This document shows positions 46,220 to 56,873 of a DNA stretch of 64,000 nucleotides, in pieces. A program made the translations under genes and the position numbers. Positions within the stretch are counted from its first letter, which is position 1; each line of letters starts with the position of its first letter. Under the pieces are notes generated by a model. That model did no database searches, was not told where the DNA came from, and saw only the letters and a program-made list of their open reading frames with translations. The stretch lies in the NCBI GenBank assembly GCA_018433775.1, contig JAHDQN010000004.1, positions 1 through 64,000 on the forward strand. Direction: 5' to 3'. Origin of the DNA: Deltaproteobacteria bacterium (GTDB taxonomy: Bacteria > Desulfobacterota > Desulfomonilia > UBA1062).

Positions 46220-46298
46220 AGGGCGTTTATTTTCTCATCTTTCTTTATCAGACACCATGGCGGTGTCGAATATCATATCTCGTTATTAGGATTGATAT

Positions 46299-47663
46299 CT
46301 ACGGCTTTGAGAAAATTTTACCAGCAGCCACTGGCATAGACTCAGACGCAGGTGAGTCCGGATGAACTGGTGATGGGATCGGGAGAGACTGTCTCCAGAA
46401 CACAACGGCAACGGCGGCCGGCAGATACATGATCGAAGAGTTGAAAAGCGTTGGTAATGTCATTCCGTATATGAAATATCCGCCCGCCAGACACATCCAC
46501 AGGATATTCCCTGTAAAACCACGACCTGAAAGGGCTCTACGAAACAATAGCAAAACCTTCATATATATAATTACAGCGAGAACCAGGCCAGGGACCCCGT
46601 TGGCTGATGCGTAGTAAAGGAATGAGTTGTGCGGATTGGAATAACCCAGGTCGCCTTCTTCTGAATCCTCGATGTTCCGGCGTTCACTCTGGAAGCCTCT
46701 CGTTGAAACAGCTGCCTTGTAAAATCCGCCGTAACCTACGCCGAACAGGGGATTCCCCAGCATGATCTCGCCTGTAATGACAAAATACTGAAAACGGCAA
46801 ACGATCGAATTGTCCTCAAGGGTCATATCTATGAATTTTCTCTCGATAAAACCGCCGACCCCGTGCACGTATTGCATGACCTGCCCGTGCTTTATGAATA
46901 GAATCAAGGCGAAAGCCAAAAGGAAAACAATACTCAGCCGGCGTGTCCTCCTGGCAGAAAGATTCACGAGCACAACGACACCCCAGACGAGCAGCCCACA
47001 GGCCGCAATGAGCATCGATATTTTGGAGTAGCTCATTGAAGCGCCAAGAACGCCGACCGCCAGGGATGCCAGTGAAACAGCAGTATCGGCAGATGTCTCC
47101 CGTTCCAACATGAGCCAGGAGCTCAAAACCACTGAAAGGCCCAGGGGGCCGCCTGGCCCGTTCTGTCCGAGCAGAAAAGGCAACCCCCCTATCTCCATCC
47201 AGCGGACGGTGAATGCAAGGTAAATATTTAACGCACCTGAGAATAGAATGCCCAGAAGCAGAGTCCTGAGCACAAACGTCGGACCGTACAGCCTTGCCCA
47301 GTATACAAGCAAAGAAAAATATAATGCCAGCAAGAAAAACCGGCCAGCTTCGCCGAATTCCTTCAAAGGAAGAAGGTTAACCACATTTGACAGCAGCCCC
47401 AGGTAGCCCATGCCCAGGATGAATAATGTCATGTTGATAGCTCCGTGATGACGGAGCGGCAATCTCCCGCCGTGGCTGATGGCCAGAAACCCAGAATAAA
47501 ACATTATCAGTAATTCATGAATGTATACTCCGTGCACCGGCTGCACGGGAGTAAGCCACAGTGGCATGGGGATATGTGTGATGGGCAATGCATAATACCA
47601 TCCGTTTATGAAAATGATCACAAAGGCAAGGAAGCGGTCGATCATAGTGAGCTTTAATTTCAT
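46299..47663 (-). CDS. O-antigen ligase/polymerase (Wzy_C) family protein
   Basis: A 454-residue membrane protein with about 12 helices and a periplasmic loop holding GNPLFGVGYGGFYKAAV and NPHNSFLYYASANGVPGLV, the Wzy_C signature. It is the second such protein (the other at 31554). ATG 47663 overlaps the upstream GT4 stop as ATGA. The base composition is like its neighbours, unlike the other ligase. Polymerase and ligase cannot be told apart from the sequence. Confidence 0.87.
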   Translation of the reverse strand: MKLKLTMIDRFLAFVIIFINGWYYALPITHIPMPLWLTPVQPVHGVYIHELLIMFYSGFLAISHGGRLPLRHHGAINMTLFILGMGYLGLLSNVVNLLPLKEFGEAGRFFLLALYFSLLVYWARLYGPTFVLRTLLLGILFSGALNIYLAFTVRWMEIGGLPFLLGQNGPGGPLGLSVVLSSWLMLERETSADTAVSLASLAVGVLGASMSYSKISMLIAACGLLVWGVVVLVNLSARRTRRLSIVFLLAFALILFIKHGQVMQYVHGVGGFIERKFIDMTLEDNSIVCRFQYFVITGEIMLGNPLFGVGYGGFYKAAVSTRGFQSERRNIEDSEEGDLGYSNPHNSFLYYASANGVPGLVLAVIIYMKVLLLFRRALSGRGFTGNILWMCLAGGYFIYGMTLPTLFNSSIMYLPAAVAVVFWRQSLPIPSPVHPDSPASESMPVAAGKIFSKP

Positions 47664-48865
47664 CGTGATTCAACTGGGAACGACAGAAGCAGGTTCTGTT
47701 TTTTAGCCTGCTCAAGAAAGTCCAGGGCGGTCTGGGGGACTTCCGGCGGCCAGTGCCCGCATTGAGGTCTCTTTCTCAGGCTTGCAGCGTTCAGGACGGA
47801 CTCGTACATATCAACAAATTTTCCTATGCTGAAATACCTCTCGGACAGTTCCCGGTTCCTTTCTCCCATGCGCAGCCGCTCACGCTGGCTAAGCGACAGA
47901 AACCTGCTGACTGCCTCAGCTATGTTGTACGGGTCCCGGGGAGAAAAAAGGAACCCATTCTCATGATCCCTGACAAGGTTGCCCGCGTCGCATACAGTAC
48001 TCATCAGAATAGGCTTCCCGCAGGCCATACCCTCGCATATGGAGTTGGGAAGACCCTCGTGGAGGGATGGAAGCATGACCGCATCGGCCTGCTGATATCT
48101 GGAGACGATATCCGGTGTTGCGTCGTGGATGCGGAAGAAATTTCCGAGCCCTCTCTGTCTGATCTCGTCGAGGCACTGACAACGCAAAGTCAGATCTGCT
48201 GATGTTCCTCCGAACCAGTCCATTGACACGGGAATACCCCTATGTTTCTTACGCACCAAGTCCATTGCCTCGATGGCCCGAAGAATATTCTTGTTGTGAT
48301 CGAGCTTGGCGGCGACCATCAGCCGTATCCCTTTATGATCGGATGTCGGGCCTCCGGGCCTGAACCTGTCCAGGTCAACGGCATTGTAAATTGTTATCAC
48401 CCTGGTTCTCAGGGAAGGGACTGCCGCTTCAAGCATCAGTCTGTTCGTATGAGAATTGGTGGTAACTGCGTCTGCAATGAGATGTAGCACCTTTCTCAGG
48501 CGCACGGTGCCATTCGAGAGCCCCAGTTTGGCCCCGCGCTCGCTGACCACAAGTCCCCACCTGCGAAAGGGCAATGCCGCGAGCTCTGCATAACTCGCAG
48601 AGCTCGCCATGAAAGCCAGCACGACATCGTGGTCGTTCCTCCTGAGCATACTCCTTATCCGGGGAATCCACTGAATGGTACCGTCCCCGCCGAGGAACAT
48701 GTGCCTTACCCCGTAACGATCCAGCAGAGGGGCATAGAAGTCTCCCTGGGCGTACGTGGCGACTAGTATATCATGTCCACGTCGCTGCAGTTCCCCTGCC
48801 AGGAGACACAGCTGCCCTTCAGCTCCTCCACCGCCAAGGCTTTCAATGAGCAGGGTGATCTTCAT
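47660..48865 (-). CDS. GT4 family glycosyltransferase
   Basis: A 401-residue GT-B enzyme. It begins [20 protein letters not shown] with a glycine-rich loop, then VAAKLDHNKNILRAIEAMD, and the donor motif MLPSLHEGLPNSICEGMACG. It overlaps the upstream methyltransferase by 23 bases and the downstream ligase by 4. This resembles GalNAc/GlcNAc transferases of O-antigen loci, without firm specificity. Confidence 0.87.
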   Translation of the reverse strand: MKITLLIESLGGGGAEGQLCLLAGELQRRGHDILVATYAQGDFYAPLLDRYGVRHMFLGGDGTIQWIPRIRSMLRRNDHDVVLAFMASSASYAELAALPFRRWGLVVSERGAKLGLSNGTVRLRKVLHLIADAVTTNSHTNRLMLEAAVPSLRTRVITIYNAVDLDRFRPGGPTSDHKGIRLMVAAKLDHNKNILRAIEAMDLVRKKHRGIPVSMDWFGGTSADLTLRCQCLDEIRQRGLGNFFRIHDATPDIVSRYQQADAVMLPSLHEGLPNSICEGMACGKPILMSTVCDAGNLVRDHENGFLFSPRDPYNIAEAVSRFLSLSQRERLRMGERNRELSERYFSIGKFVDMYESVLNAASLRKRPQCGHWPPEVPQTALDFLEQAKKQNLLLSFPVESR

Positions 48866-49658
48866 GAGGAACCCCTGTCCTGCGAAAGGTGTAAAGGAAC
48901 GAGTGGTTGCAGTAATTCTTCAAAAGGCGCCAAGTCAGTTTACCCAGATATCTGAACAAAAGGCTCATCAGTGCGTGCGTGCCAGGGACCTCGTCGCGCA
49001 CCCCTTTGTAAACCGACCATCCCTGTTTTTCCACCAGGTCAAATCCATGCCCTTTGAATAATTCCTGGATTTCTTCAGAGCTGTATGCAAATTGATAGAA
49101 CCTGGATCGGTCAACGCTGTCTTCACGGAAGGCGGGATAAAACCCTGCTGCCGCCTTCATTCTCCTGAGCCGCGACAGGGCCGGCACAGTCATGAACAGG
49201 AACCCTCCGGGCTTGAGCACGCGGAACATCTCTCGTGCGATCTCTTGAAAACCGTAATAATCATGTTCGATCACGCCAAAAGACCAGTATCCATCAAAAA
49301 CGTGGCCCAGGAAAGGCAACGTCCGGAGATCGCCATACCGTATATCAAGCTCGGGCATGAACTTATTGAGCTTGCCGACGGTCTGGACGGCGTAATCAAC
49401 GCCAATGACCTCATAGCCCGATTGTTTCAGAACAAACACCTTATCACCCAGTCCGCAGCCTCCTTCGAGAATCTTGGCCCTCTTCGGGAGATACTTTGCT
49501 GTCATGTCCCTTATGAGCTCGCTTTCCAGTGAATTCCTGCTGCGGGAAAACAGCCTCAGGAGATCTTCTTTCTTCCACCGCTCATCCCACATATCCGGGT
49601 TGGCCTCCTGACCGATATAGACGAGCCGGTTTCTTCTGCAATCATAATAGCGCTTCAC
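48843..49658 (-). CDS. SAM-dependent methyltransferase
   Basis: A 271-residue class I enzyme: [28 protein letters not shown], then [10 protein letters not shown] and [21 protein letters not shown]. The start is in a GTGA overlap with the acyltransferase stop. The C terminus is basic and may contact the membrane. It probably methylates a glycan component. Confidence 0.83.
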   Translation of the reverse strand: MKRYYDCRRNRLVYIGQEANPDMWDERWKKEDLLRLFSRSRNSLESELIRDMTAKYLPKRAKILEGGCGLGDKVFVLKQSGYEVIGVDYAVQTVGKLNKFMPELDIRYGDLRTLPFLGHVFDGYWSFGVIEHDYYGFQEIAREMFRVLKPGGFLFMTVPALSRLRRMKAAAGFYPAFREDSVDRSRFYQFAYSSEEIQELFKGHGFDLVEKQGWSVYKGVRDEVPGTHALMSLLFRYLGKLTWRLLKNYCNHSFLYTFRRTGVPHEDHPAH

Positions 49659-50284
49659 GAATCTTCGGCCCGGTCCTTCGAGAGGTTGTTACGCAACCTT
49701 ATCACCCGTGCGGGAACGCCTGCGACGACTGCATTCTCAGGCACATCATGCGTGACGACGGCGTTGGCACCTATGACAGCCCCCGTATGAATAGACACCC
49801 CCCCCAATATCTTTGCGCCGGCTCCTATCCACACGTTGTCGTGAATTACCACCGGCAGCATTTCTGTGGCCTGATTCATGATGGGCACATCGATCCTATC
49901 AATGCCATGCTGGCCCGGGATTATTACTACATGAGCCGCGATCCTGACTCTTGAGCCAATTTCAAGCCCTCCGTGTCCATACAGGATTGAGTAGGGATTC
50001 AGACTTGTATGATCATCGATCTTTATATTCCCCCCATAGGTCATGATCCTTGCGTAGGGGTGTATATCGCAGTTCTTCCCTATAGTTATAAAGCCTTTCT
50101 TATCACAGTTGAGGCATGCCCGGCTGAAAACCCTTGTACCGGCGCCTATGCTTATACGCTTTTTGGAGCCTGTGATGACGGCGAGTGGCGATATCTTGCA
50201 TGGCGTGCCGACTGCACCGAGAAACAGTCCATGAAAGATTGCATTGGCCCTGAACACGGCCATTTTCAGAAAGGACGGGATCAC
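49655..50284 (-). CDS. Hexapeptide-repeat O-acyltransferase
   Basis: A 209-residue left-handed beta-helix protein. It carries imperfect hexapeptide repeats from about residue 40 ([27 protein letters not shown]) with the catalytic-loop histidine in GQHGID near 130, and [24 protein letters not shown] at the end. It is typical of WcaF/Maa-type O-acetyltransferases. The start is a GTG in a GTGA overlap. It would acetylate a sugar in the repeat unit. Confidence 0.88.
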   Translation of the reverse strand: MIPSFLKMAVFRANAIFHGLFLGAVGTPCKISPLAVITGSKKRISIGAGTRVFSRACLNCDKKGFITIGKNCDIHPYARIMTYGGNIKIDDHTSLNPYSILYGHGGLEIGSRVRIAAHVVIIPGQHGIDRIDVPIMNQATEMLPVVIHDNVWIGAGAKILGGVSIHTGAVIGANAVVTHDVPENAVVAGVPARVIRLRNNLSKDRAEDS

Positions 50285-51705
50285 TGCTGGCCTGACCCTT
50301 GATTCTGACGGGCTACAAGCCTGTATAGATCCCTGTAGGCATCACAGAGCGTATCGAGTTCTTCCGAGGTGAACCCGGATTGAATAAACCCGAGATTGGG
50401 ATCTGAAGGAAAAGAACTGGCAATGTATCGTGCTATCGATCGTGCCACCGCATCAAAATTGTCTTGCGGGGGGCGGGCGATCATGCGGGAAACAAGCCCA
50501 GGCAACTCAGGTGGAGCCCCACAGTATACCACTGTGGGCAGGTCACTCCAGAACATCTTCGACATGGCTATGACCGGACGCCCGAGATAACCACCCTCCT
50601 GGCCCATGGCACCGGAGTTTGTCACAACAACTGCCGCGCGGTTGATGAGATCCCTGGAATCAACATCCGGGTCGATGAGCTTCAACCCCGGGAATTTTCT
50701 GAGGGCCTTGTAGAACCAGGGGGACTGACCTGCCACATCGCTGAAGTGGACCTTTAAATAGAGCTTGTGGGTTACTGGAATCGACCTGACGATCTGCTTA
50801 ATCAGCGTCAGCTGGTCATCGAAAAAGGCCCCCCTGACGTCTATGCTCGATTCAGGCTGACGGTGCAAGCCGTAGAGCACGAATGGCTCGTCGCACGGCT
50901 GCTCGAACGTCTGGTACAGCCGGTAGTAGATATAATTCACAAGCTCCTTCACATATCGCCCGGTATGATGTGCAACACTTGATCCCGGCATCCTCCTGTC
51001 CGAGCCCGTCCTAATCCTGTGCTCTCCGTGGGAGATAACCACATCGATATACTGAGGCACTTTCTCCATCAAGCCCGACAGACCTCTGATCTTCGGACGG
51101 GCAAAGGGTTTGATCGCGCCATCTTCACGGTACTTCCTCAACCATTCTCTTGCATATTCATAATCGTTATCGCTGGGCTCCCGGATGGGACTAAGCTGAT
51201 CCCCCTGCTGTGTGGGCGAAAAGCCGAAATAGTTCTTGGGGAGTTTAATGCGCGTTACGCAGCCCCACCATATGCCGATTTTTTTACAGATGAGCATGGT
51301 CAGCATCTGTACAGCGGTGTCCCGTCCGCTGGTGACAAACTCTATCCGGTTCCGAACCAGGAAATCGCGTATCCTTACAGCACCATTTGCCAGATAAAGC
51401 ATCGCGCTGGCATAATCTGAGTTCCGCAGGTTCTGATCCATGAAAATGATGCTGTGAATCGTCGGCAGACCTACCTGTTCATACTCTTGAAGAACACGGA
51501 TGGCCTCATCCACTTCTGTTATGCTGTCCGGCCCCTCAAGAATGTCACAAACCTTTGAGGGTAAAGCCCCCTTATCTCGCATCTGGCTGCTTGTTATTGG
51601 TCGGGAATTGATCCAGTGCACCTCAAAGCCTGCTTCCTGCAGTTTTTCTATGAACGGCCAGAAATGCTGGACGTTGTAATTTATCAGTGCGAGTTTTTTC
51701 TTCAT
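50281..51705 (-). CDS. Surface carbohydrate biosynthesis protein, GT-B-like
   Basis: A 474-residue protein. The N-terminal half ([20 protein letters not shown]) has no clear family. The C-terminal third resembles capsule-type (KpsC/CDP-glycerol transferase-like) GT-B folds, with [12 protein letters not shown] and [17 protein letters not shown]. It is probably a glycosyltransferase or a polymer transferase, but the exact role is open. The ATG follows directly on the flippase stop, and the stop overlaps the acyltransferase start. Confidence 0.65.
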   Translation of the reverse strand: MKKKLALINYNVQHFWPFIEKLQEAGFEVHWINSRPITSSQMRDKGALPSKVCDILEGPDSITEVDEAIRVLQEYEQVGLPTIHSIIFMDQNLRNSDYASAMLYLANGAVRIRDFLVRNRIEFVTSGRDTAVQMLTMLICKKIGIWWGCVTRIKLPKNYFGFSPTQQGDQLSPIREPSDNDYEYAREWLRKYREDGAIKPFARPKIRGLSGLMEKVPQYIDVVISHGEHRIRTGSDRRMPGSSVAHHTGRYVKELVNYIYYRLYQTFEQPCDEPFVLYGLHRQPESSIDVRGAFFDDQLTLIKQIVRSIPVTHKLYLKVHFSDVAGQSPWFYKALRKFPGLKLIDPDVDSRDLINRAAVVVTNSGAMGQEGGYLGRPVIAMSKMFWSDLPTVVYCGAPPELPGLVSRMIARPPQDNFDAVARSIARYIASSFPSDPNLGFIQSGFTSEELDTLCDAYRDLYRLVARQNQGSGQQ

Positions 51706-52980
51706 TCATTGAGCTCCGACTTCTGAATTTTTCTTATCGCCACTATCTTTGCCGTTTGAAATACGCAGGAATAAGAACCCGAGCAGAAGCAGCACCACAC
51801 TATCAATGATAGTAGCGGCTGCTGCCCCCTTAACGCCGAAGCTTTTTGTCAGCTGCCACACAACTGCCGTGCAGACGACTGCTCCCATAACACTGCTGAG
51901 ACTCTGCAGCAGGGGTTTCCCTCTCGCCTGTATCGCTTTCCCGATAAGAAGCGATATGGATAACGGGAGTAGCGACCCCATTATTATCACAGAGATGTTT
52001 ATGCTTCTCTGGAAAGCTTCTCCATAGGCAAAGGGAATGAAGTAGGGGAACAGTATAACCGCTCCCAGAAAAAAGACCAAGGAACAGAGGATATTGAAAC
52101 GTATTCCCTTCTTCAATATCTTTCCGGCTTTCTTCCCTGACTGATTATCAGGGTCCGCCATCTCTCCTCCGGCAAGGCCGGCAAAAGAACTAGAGGCGGT
52201 CATGGCAAGGTCTCTGAGCCCTATTCCCACGGAGTAGAAACCGACCGCGCTGGTGTTTATAAAATAACTGATAATGAAAAGATCGATCCTCTTGAAAAAA
52301 AGGGAGGCCAGAGCACCGGACTGGGCCTGTATCCCGTACATAAAAAAATCCCGAGCCCCCACCGCATGCGATCTTTCGCCCGCCTCACTGGAGTAGTTCA
52401 TGTACTGTTTCCTCATCATGAGTGTCGAGCAGACAGCTCCCAGGAGCGTCCCGGACAGGACTGCATGGAGCCTGCTCTCACAGTACCAGAGAAGGATCAG
52501 CGTGCTCATTATCGTGATCAGGGTTCCCATATTTAGGCTCAGGGCAAACCCCCTGGAATCACCTTGGGCCACCAGGGAAGCTCCCACTATCGAATTCGCG
52601 GAATTCACGATCACCATACCGACCAGCACCATTACCATGAACGCATCTATTGCCTTGCCCCCGAGGAAAACCGACGAAAACAGATCTCTCCCGAAAAAAA
52701 CCAGGATAAAAGACAGCAGGCCACAGACGATCATCGTACGGTTAGTCTGCACTAGAACAAAGGATCTGCTCCCTGGATGAGATCGAATATAGTAGGCTGC
52801 GGCATACGGAACACCAAAGCTGAATAACATTGACATCAACCCGCAGGTGCTTATCGCGATGGTGAGAACACCCTTGTCTTCAGGACCCAGAACTCTCGTT
52901 ACATATATACTAAAAATTCCTGTTATGAACGTATTTACTACACTTCCAACCGACAGGAGAAATACTTTCCTAAGCAGCAT
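51706..52980 (-). CDS. Wzx-like flippase 3
   Basis: About 424 residues, 12 helices, MOP superfamily. It begins LLRKVFLLSVGSVVNTFITG with the loop VTRVLGPEDKGVLTIAI. An in-frame GTG exists at 52995; ATG 52980 is chosen because alignable sequence begins there. It is the third flippase in the window and likely serves Block C. No firm ribosome site distinguishes the two starts. Confidence 0.86.
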   Translation of the reverse strand: MLLRKVFLLSVGSVVNTFITGIFSIYVTRVLGPEDKGVLTIAISTCGLMSMLFSFGVPYAAAYYIRSHPGSRSFVLVQTNRTMIVCGLLSFILVFFGRDLFSSVFLGGKAIDAFMVMVLVGMVIVNSANSIVGASLVAQGDSRGFALSLNMGTLITIMSTLILLWYCESRLHAVLSGTLLGAVCSTLMMRKQYMNYSSEAGERSHAVGARDFFMYGIQAQSGALASLFFKRIDLFIISYFINTSAVGFYSVGIGLRDLAMTASSSFAGLAGGEMADPDNQSGKKAGKILKKGIRFNILCSLVFFLGAVILFPYFIPFAYGEAFQRSINISVIIMGSLLPLSISLLIGKAIQARGKPLLQSLSSVMGAVVCTAVVWQLTKSFGVKGAAAATIIDSVVLLLLGFLFLRISNGKDSGDKKNSEVGAQ

Positions 52981-53030
52981 TGTACAGTCCGGCACTGTCA
53001 GTAATCATCTCATGCAAGGTAGGGGCTCCT

Positions 53031-53918
53031 TCATCTGCTGTCATCGTGCATCATCAGCTGCCGTAACTGCTCAGAAAGAAGCCCCAACGCCAACAGCAAC
53101 CCGCAGTTTATTATACAAATCAGCCCTAAGAAATATCCGAGGGCAATCCCGGTGATCAGGCTGAACGTGAAAGAGAACAATGCCAGGATCATGGAAAATG
53201 CAATCAGTATCAGAAACAGCTTGATGGGATTATAATACAATATCTGAAAAACTATATACTGAAGAGTTCGCAGCATATCCCGGAAAAGGCACACTTTCGA
53301 CCTGCCTGTCCTTTCTCTGTAATCAATGGGAACATAGCAAACATATCGACTGGTAAGCAGGTAAGCCAGGGTCTGTGAAGAACTGAAGCTGAAGGTATTG
53401 CATAGGTGGTTGAAATAGGAGATAACCGTCTCTCTTGAAAAAACGCGCAGCCCTGAATTCACATCCGGTATCTTGGCCCCTGTGGCGAACCCAACGAGAA
53501 ATCTCAAGATAACCCTTAATATGGATTTCAGGAATGACTCCTTATAGCTGTCTTTTTGCCGTGCGCCGACAACTAGGTCATACCCTCGACGGTATTGCTT
53601 GAGCAGTCTGGGAATCTGGTCAACCGGATAAGTCCCGTCGCTGTCAGTTATAACAATCGTATCGTATGTAGCTGCAAGGATACCGTCCTTCAGAGATTTA
53701 CCGTACCCGCTGTTTGACAGGTGGGGTATGACTGTAGCACCGGCTTCTTGAGCCCGAGTCAATGTCCCGTCCGTCGAGCCGTCATCAACCACGATGATTT
53801 CATATTTATCTATAAAATCACACCTTCCGCAGATATCATGTATCGCATTAACGGTTTCTGATACGGCAGACTCCTCGTTATAGGCGGGACTGACAACCGA
53901 AATATTGATCTTCTCCAT
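53031..53918 (-). CDS. GT2 family glycosyltransferase (polyprenyl-phosphate mannosyl transferase-like)
   Basis: About 295 residues. A GT-A domain resembling DPM1 (ISVVSPAYNEESAV, EIIVVDDGSTDGTL, ITDSDGTYPVDQIPRLL as the DXD region, VVGARQKDS), followed by two C-terminal helices. It would form a polyprenyl-phosphate sugar, the donor for GT39-type enzymes. ATG 53918 has an AAGGAAG site; the open frame to 54092 is not used. The pairing with the GT39-like paralogues is an inference. Confidence 0.86.
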   Translation of the reverse strand: MEKINISVVSPAYNEESAVSETVNAIHDICGRCDFIDKYEIIVVDDGSTDGTLTRAQEAGATVIPHLSNSGYGKSLKDGILAATYDTIVITDSDGTYPVDQIPRLLKQYRRGYDLVVGARQKDSYKESFLKSILRVILRFLVGFATGAKIPDVNSGLRVFSRETVISYFNHLCNTFSFSSSQTLAYLLTSRYVCYVPIDYRERTGRSKVCLFRDMLRTLQYIVFQILYYNPIKLFLILIAFSMILALFSFTFSLITGIALGYFLGLICIINCGLLLALGLLSEQLRQLMMHDDSR

Positions 53919-54177
53919 CTGATTCTTCCTTTGGTTAAAGCTCGGCGATATCCTCTCGCCTCCCAGGTCCGGGATCAGGACAGACATTCCAGGTTCATTC
54001 AGGAACCGTGAGAACGTATGTTGCTGTGTACCTGATCCTGCCTCCCCCTCTCTTCGCCCACATGAGATCCCCAGATGGACAAGCACCCACACTGATCACC
54101 CGCCCAGAATGCCTGTCGGTCTCGATAACTCCGTGGGCCATATCCCGGCAGATCATCTCAATCTCATTTTTATGGGC

Positions 54178-56073
54178 TTATACATTGCCCATGGATATCC
54201 GGTTATACCGACGCCATGTATCGAAAACCAGCAGGGAGAACAACAGGTATCCATGATCTTTTCGCCGGGTCACATGTTCATTCCACAAACGTACCCCTGT
54301 TTCAGGCGGAATCAGACCCAGATCCTTAAAAGACCGGGAAGAGAATGCACTCTCGGCACGTTCACGCCAGGAGGTAACCAGCCATTCTGAAACCGGTGCA
54401 TTGAACCCGCTCTTCCTTCTTTGGATGATCTGTTTCGGGATATATTTCTCCGCGATCCGCCGTAAAAGCCATTTACCGGTCCAACCTCGCATTTTCATAT
54501 TCTCCGGCAACCCAGCACAGTACTCCACAAGGCGATAATCCAGAAACGGACTTCGGATCTCAAGCCCATGATTCATGCTCGCCCGGTCGACCTTTACCAG
54601 AATGTCGTCGACCAGCCAGGTCTTGTAATCTACATAAAGAAAACGGTCCAGTTCATTCAATCCTCTTCCGGCCATGTAATGGAGATGGAACACATCAAAG
54701 ATATCGCTGATCGCGTCGAAACCGGTCAGGGCTGAAAGGCCGTCCGGCAGAATCATTCTCCACAGAGCATGCGCTTCGCTGGCATTATGTCCGTGTGACC
54801 GGAGGAACTGTCTGACCTTGAACAACAGATTGACCTTCCTGCGATTATCCGGAATCAAGTTCAATATGAACCGGAGCATCCCAACTACTGCCTTTGGCAG
54901 CTTGTTCAGATATCGGTAGAGCCGGTCAGCCTGGGATGTCGGATAACCGGCGAGCAGTTCATCCGCGCCATCCCCGCTCAGGGCCACGGTGATCTGCTCA
55001 TGGGCAGCCTGACACATCAAATAGGATGGAATGATTGATGTATCGGCGAAAGGTTCGTCCAGTCTCTGGCAGAGCTCCTCTAACTGCTTGTCCGAGATAT
55101 GTTCCAGATATGTGACGGAATGGCAGGTACCCAGATTCTCGGCGACACGGCTGGCATACCTGGATTCGTCATAGGAGTCTTCGACAAATCCGATGCTTAT
55201 GGTTTTCAGCTGCTGCTGAACCAGCTTTATGAGGGAACATACGACGCTGGAGTCGATACCTCCGCTGAGAAAGGCTCCGAGCGGAACATCGGCCACGAGA
55301 CGCGATTGCACCGCATCCTTCAACAGATCTTCAAACCCTGACAATGCCTCCTGCTCGGACAGCTGTCTGGAAGATCGCTCCCGCCAAAGATCTGCGAGGT
55401 TCCAGTACCCTACGATGCGCGGATTGGATCCGTGCTTCACATACATGTATGAACCAGGTGGAAGCCGGAAAACGTTCTCCAGGATAGATTCGTCTCCAAC
55501 CACATAACCCAGGGCCAGGTAGCGCCATGATGCCCTGCGATTCACACACGGATCCAACAGTCCAGAGGCATGGATAGATGACAGCTCAGAAGCAAAAACA
55601 AAACCGTTGTCGGGGAGCAGAGACCAGTATAGGGGCTTTTTCCCCAGGCGGTCCCTGGCGAGAAATAGTTCACCACTGCGATGGTCCCAGACTGCGAAAG
55701 CGAACATTCCGTTCAGCCGTTCCACAACGGATATGCCCCAATGCAGATAGCCGTTGAGCAGCACCTCTGTATCAGAGGAGGTATGGAAACTGAACCCGTG
55801 TCCCTTCAAAGACTCACGCAACTCCCTGAAGTTGTAGATTTCTCCATTATAAGCAAGAACAACCTTGCCTTCAGCCCCTATCATGGGCTGCCTTCCACCA
55901 TCCAGATCTATCACTTTCAGGCGCCGATGCCCTATAAGGGCCGGCCCCAGCATCACATGCCCGGACTCATCGGGACCCCGGCGAGCAAGAGGTTCAAGCA
56001 TCCTGGTTATTGTCCTTTCCGCATCGGGTGAATGAGCAACCCTGTCTGAGATCACACCACAGACACCGCACAT
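54178..56073 (-). CDS. asnB: Asparagine synthase-like amidotransferase (AsnB type)
   Basis: A 631-residue glutamine-dependent amidotransferase. N-terminal class II glutaminase with Cys2 (MCGVCGV), needed as the nucleophile and so confirming the start, RRGPDESG and YNGEIYNFRELR; then a PP-loop synthetase with LSGGIDSSVVCSL near 270. The family includes asparagine synthetase and enzymes that amidate uronic acids or serve exosortase-linked EPS systems. Its location in a glycan locus, and a PEP-CTERM protein in the window, favour the latter; true asparagine synthesis is the alternative. Confidence 0.9.
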   Translation of the reverse strand: MCGVCGVISDRVAHSPDAERTITRMLEPLARRGPDESGHVMLGPALIGHRRLKVIDLDGGRQPMIGAEGKVVLAYNGEIYNFRELRESLKGHGFSFHTSSDTEVLLNGYLHWGISVVERLNGMFAFAVWDHRSGELFLARDRLGKKPLYWSLLPDNGFVFASELSSIHASGLLDPCVNRRASWRYLALGYVVGDESILENVFRLPPGSYMYVKHGSNPRIVGYWNLADLWRERSSRQLSEQEALSGFEDLLKDAVQSRLVADVPLGAFLSGGIDSSVVCSLIKLVQQQLKTISIGFVEDSYDESRYASRVAENLGTCHSVTYLEHISDKQLEELCQRLDEPFADTSIIPSYLMCQAAHEQITVALSGDGADELLAGYPTSQADRLYRYLNKLPKAVVGMLRFILNLIPDNRRKVNLLFKVRQFLRSHGHNASEAHALWRMILPDGLSALTGFDAISDIFDVFHLHYMAGRGLNELDRFLYVDYKTWLVDDILVKVDRASMNHGLEIRSPFLDYRLVEYCAGLPENMKMRGWTGKWLLRRIAEKYIPKQIIQRRKSGFNAPVSEWLVTSWRERAESAFSSRSFKDLGLIPPETGVRLWNEHVTRRKDHGYLLFSLLVFDTWRRYNRISMGNV

Positions 56074-56087
56074 ATATATTCAACCTG

Positions 56088-56828
56088 TCACCGTAGGCGC
56101 CGCAATATCATCCAGGCCGACTGGCCAAACCAGTTTCTGCTAAACCGGTTAAAGAATCTGGATATGGCAACCATATACCTGTCAAAAATGATGATCTGGC
56201 TATTGACTGAACGGTCTGATAGTGTCCTGGGCTTATGTAGCCTTGCATTCAGCCACCAGCCAATGCCTCCGACAGGATTGAAATACTCCGCAGCTTCGAT
56301 CTCAAATCCGCATGCCTCCGCAAGCTGGTTGAATGCAGTGAGGCTGTAACGCCGCCAATGGCCTGCCATCCTATCCATTTCGCCGTACAGGAAAGTATGG
56401 GCAGGAACTAGAATGAAGGCACCACCTCCGGGTTCAAGCACCCGGTAGAGGTTGCCCATTGCCGCATGATCGTCTTCTATATGCTCTAGAACATTCAGAC
56501 ATACTACAAAAGAAAAAGCCGTCTCCCCTATACATCCAGGAAATCCCGTGGCTGAAAAATCAGCGAGGACAGCCTGGGCATTGGGGGGAAGACTGCCCTG
56601 GATATTCTTTATAAGTACTGAATCGATATCAACCACGATTAGTTCATTGCAGCGGTCGGCTATCCAATGTGTATACTGCCCGTAACCCATTCCGATTTCA
56701 AGGACCCTTCCCTGAAGCCTTTCCGCGAACAGAGAGAAGATCCATCGGTGGTAGTTCTGCGCCTCCGGCAGAGCGGAACTCATCGTAGCAGTTCCAAAGC
56801 TGGTTTCCTTTTTCATTGCACGTACCAT
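56088..56828 (-). CDS. SAM-dependent methyltransferase
   Basis: About 246 residues. Class I fold: VLEIGMGYGQYTHWIAD, LIVVDIDSVLI, FVVCLNVLEHIEDDHAAMGNLY and LEPGGGAFILVPA. The open frame reaches a TTG at 56873 with no ribosome site; the ATG at 56828 has an AAGG 6 bases upstream and is preferred, with 56816 as an alternative. It follows the fusion protein gene by about 45 bases. Confidence 0.82.
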   Translation of the reverse strand: MVRAMKKETSFGTATMSSALPEAQNYHRWIFSLFAERLQGRVLEIGMGYGQYTHWIADRCNELIVVDIDSVLIKNIQGSLPPNAQAVLADFSATGFPGCIGETAFSFVVCLNVLEHIEDDHAAMGNLYRVLEPGGGAFILVPAHTFLYGEMDRMAGHWRRYSLTAFNQLAEACGFEIEAAEYFNPVGGIGWWLNARLHKPRTLSDRSVNSQIIIFDRYMVAISRFFNRFSRNWFGQSAWMILRRLR

Positions 56829-56873
56829 TGCAGCCTTATTATGTGATTCCTTTTCTTTTCGTCTCAGGAACAA

